A DNA stretch of 7,145 nucleotides from CAZBWS01 sp964495705. GTDB lineage: Bacteria; Pseudomonadota; Gammaproteobacteria; HTCC5015. The position numbers were made by a program, and so were the translations under genes. Numbering within the stretch: the stretch's first letter is position 1; the number at the start of each line of letters is the position of its first letter. Under the pieces are notes generated by a model. That model made no database searches. It saw nothing but the letters and a program-made list of their open reading frames with translations, and was not told the DNA's origin. The DNA is taken from the NCBI GenBank assembly GCA_964495705.1, contig CAZBWS010000098.1:1-7145 (forward strand), written 5' to 3'. Below, piece after piece: positions 6,322-7,145 of the stretch.

Positions 6322-6363
6322 AAAAAAGAGAACTTTTGAGAACTTTTGTGCAATAAAGTTCTC
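6322..6363 (-). terminator. Terminator-like repeat after the small coiled-coil gene
   Basis: On the minus strand GAGAACTTT (6355-6363) can pair with either of two tandem AAAGTTCTC copies (6338-6346 or 6328-6336). The second copy is followed directly by six T (complement of 6322-6327). Pairing with the distal arm gives a terminator-like stem of 9 bp with an 18-nt loop. Pairing with the proximal arm gives an 8-nt loop but no T run at its base. The stem is A+T-rich for a terminator. The same sequence belongs to the repeat cluster and may be an operator as well. Confidence 0.5.
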
Positions 6364-6379
6364 ATTTCACTAAAAGCGT

Positions 6380-6616
6380 CTATTTAGCCGCATTCAGCTT
6401 AGTTTGAATTTCTCTCACCTTCGTCTCATTCTGGCTCACAGCATTTGTCGCTTTCTCAAGCTTAACCTTCAGCCGTTCTATCTCTGCTTGCGCATCGGCT
6501 CGAGACTGCTCATAACCTTTTATTTCATTTTGAATTTCAGCCATATCAGCAGCCAGCGCTAAACCCGAAAATGAAGCACTGGTTAAAACTGCGGTAGTAA
6601 TTAGTAATTTTTTCAT
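6380..6616 (-). CDS. Small exported coiled-coil protein, unknown function
   Basis: I do not recognise a family. The product has 78 residues from the ATG at 6616. The adjacent ATG at 6619 adds one Met but leaves only 1 nt after the AGGGGA ribosome binding site (6621-6626). The N-terminus is a typical Sec signal peptide: KK, a hydrophobic stretch, then ALA followed by AD, a signal peptidase I site near residue 22. There is no lipobox cysteine. The mature part of about 56 residues is charged and helical. Hydrophobic residues follow a heptad pattern, counted from the upstream Met: I47, L54, V61, V68, L75 and A43, L50, A57, I71, with N64 at a core position. This suggests a periplasmic coiled-coil oligomer, Lpp-like in size but not lipidated, ending in AAK. 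It lies 28 bp after pncC and probably has its own promoter. Confidence 0.8.
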   Translation of the reverse strand: MKKLLITTAVLTSASFSGLALAADMAEIQNEIKGYEQSRADAQAEIERLKVKLEKATNAVSQNETKVREIQTKLNAAK

Positions 6617-6644
6617 CATGTCCCCTAGTCTATTCTCGACTGTT

Positions 6645-7127
6645 TTATTGTAATGCCGTTATCAGCATAGTCAGTGATTGTAATACTGCCAGTTGACGAA
6701 TGTCTTGGCGATTACCCTTAAATTTTTTCTGCACAGAGATTACACCTTTATGAGTCTGTGCAACAGCAAAACAAACCGTCCCCACAGGCTTCTCCACACT
6801 GCCGCCGCCAGGGCCTGCAACCCCACTCATCGCAACACTTACATTCGCCGATGATTTTTCCAAGCAACCCAAAGCCATCGCCTCAGTCACCGCCAGCGAA
6901 ACTGCGCCCTGCTCTATCATCAACTGCACGGGCACATCCAGCATCTGTTCTTTGGCGTCATTGCTGTACGGCAACCAAGCTCGATCAAACCATGCGGAGC
7001 TACCAGCTATAGAAGTGCAATGAGCTGATAGCAAGCCACCTGTACAAGACTCGGCTACGGCCAAGCGATAGCCTTTCTTTATGAAACTCGCTGCAAGCTG
7101 CTCTATGAGCTTATCCACATTGGGCAT
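6645..7127 (-). CDS. pncC: Nicotinamide-nucleotide amidohydrolase PncC (CinA C-terminal family)
   Basis: It deamidates nicotinamide mononucleotide to nicotinate mononucleotide, recycling the NMN released by NAD-dependent DNA ligase into NAD synthesis. It has 160 residues, the usual length for the stand-alone form, without the N-terminal molybdopterin-binding-like domain of long CinA proteins. Family motifs are AESCTGGLL (25-33, with the conserved Ser at 27), GSSAWFDRA (42-50), YSNDAKEQML (54-63, with the conserved Lys at 59), QGAVS (73-77), SGVAGPGGGS (101-110) and KPVGTV (113-118). The segment WLPYSN at 51-56 differs from the more usual V/I-T-YSN. The ATG at 7127 is preceded by GGGA at suitable spacing. 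Only 18 bp upstream are visible, so its promoter is not seen. A place before recA is typical in Pseudomonas relatives. Confidence 0.95.
   Translation of the reverse strand: MPNVDKLIEQLAASFIKKGYRLAVAESCTGGLLSAHCTSIAGSSAWFDRAWLPYSNDAKEQMLDVPVQLMIEQGAVSLAVTEAMALGCLEKSSANVSVAMSGVAGPGGGSVEKPVGTVCFAVAQTHKGVISVQKKFKGNRQDIRQLAVLQSLTMLITALQ
6647..6674 (-). promoter_or_regulatory. Candidate promoter of the small coiled-coil gene
   Basis: The minus strand has CTGACT (complement of 6669-6674), 16 bp, then TACAAT (complement of 6647-6652), inside the last codons of pncC. It matches consensus at 4 of 6 and 5 of 6 positions. The predicted start near 6640 gives a leader of about 24 nt with the ribosome binding site AGGGGA. 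This rests on hexamer matching only. Confidence 0.4.
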
Positions 7128-7145
7128 GTTTGTTCCCGGGTTGGG

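Larger units (their letters stand above)
6230..6363. repeat. Cluster of GAGAACTTT repeats upstream of recA
   Basis: The 9-mer GAGAACTTT occurs at 6245-6253, 6328-6336 and 6338-6346. Its exact complement AAAGTTCTC occurs at 6261-6269 and 6355-6363. Looser copies may lie at 6230-6239 (8 of 10 bases, touching the recA ribosome binding site) and around 6302-6312 on the other strand. The two head-to-tail copies are 10 bp apart, one helical turn. Five exact copies in under 120 bp are far beyond chance. The arrangement suggests a multi-site operator, partly overlapping a terminator. Confidence 0.85.

Noticed and set aside
6330..6343. GAAC-N6-GAAC in the recA upstream region, resembling the alphaproteobacterial SOS box GTTC-N7-GTTC.
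   Set aside because: The spacing is 6, not 7, and the other copies are arranged as inverted repeats, so the alphaproteobacterial box is not matched.
6636..6655. CTGTTTTATTGTAATG near the small gene as a LexA half-site.
   Set aside because: There is no ACAG at the required 8-bp spacing; a lone CTGT is not an operator.

Overview
The window is a conserved chromosomal housekeeping block from a gammaproteobacterium. Every gene lies on the minus strand, so transcription runs from high to low coordinates: pncC, a small exported protein, recA, recX, alaS, lysC, csrA and tRNA-Ser(GCU). This order and the protein sequences (RecA, AlaS, LysC, and the first 55 residues of CsrA) resemble Pseudomonas and Cellvibrionales-type marine gammaproteobacteria. 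Base composition looks moderate, in the mid-40s % G+C by eye. I cannot name the genus from the sequence alone.

Right part (6216-7145): pncC encodes the stand-alone CinA C-terminal-type NMN amidase. It is followed by an unrecognised gene of about 78 codons for a secreted coiled-coil protein, probably with its own promoter inside the end of pncC. The 164 bp between that gene and recA is the most unusual stretch. It carries five exact copies of the 9-mer GAGAACTTT or its complement, arranged as two inverted repeats plus one extra direct copy. It has no match to the usual gammaproteobacterial LexA box CTGT-N8-ACAG.

Middle part (2022-6215): recA and its modulator recX are 8 bp apart and probably cotranscribed. 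A perfect G+C-rich inverted repeat lies in the first 25 codons of recX. alaS follows after 57 bp with a plausible promoter overlapping the recX stop, and ends in a strong intrinsic terminator.

Left part (1-2021): lysC has a TATAAT promoter just after the alaS terminator and very probably starts at a GTG. csrA is preceded by a leader of about 139 nt with four GGA motifs, one in a hairpin loop, which suggests autoregulation. Its protein has an acidic C-terminal extension of about 22 residues compared with the 61-residue E. coli CsrA. tRNA-Ser follows with its own likely promoter, overlapping the presumed csrA terminator, and ends in a 15-bp-stem terminator.

I see no mobile element, CRISPR array, phage or defence gene. 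No intergenic stretch exceeds 300 bp. The best candidate for something undescribed is the recA operator region. It is a regulatory anomaly, not a new gene system.
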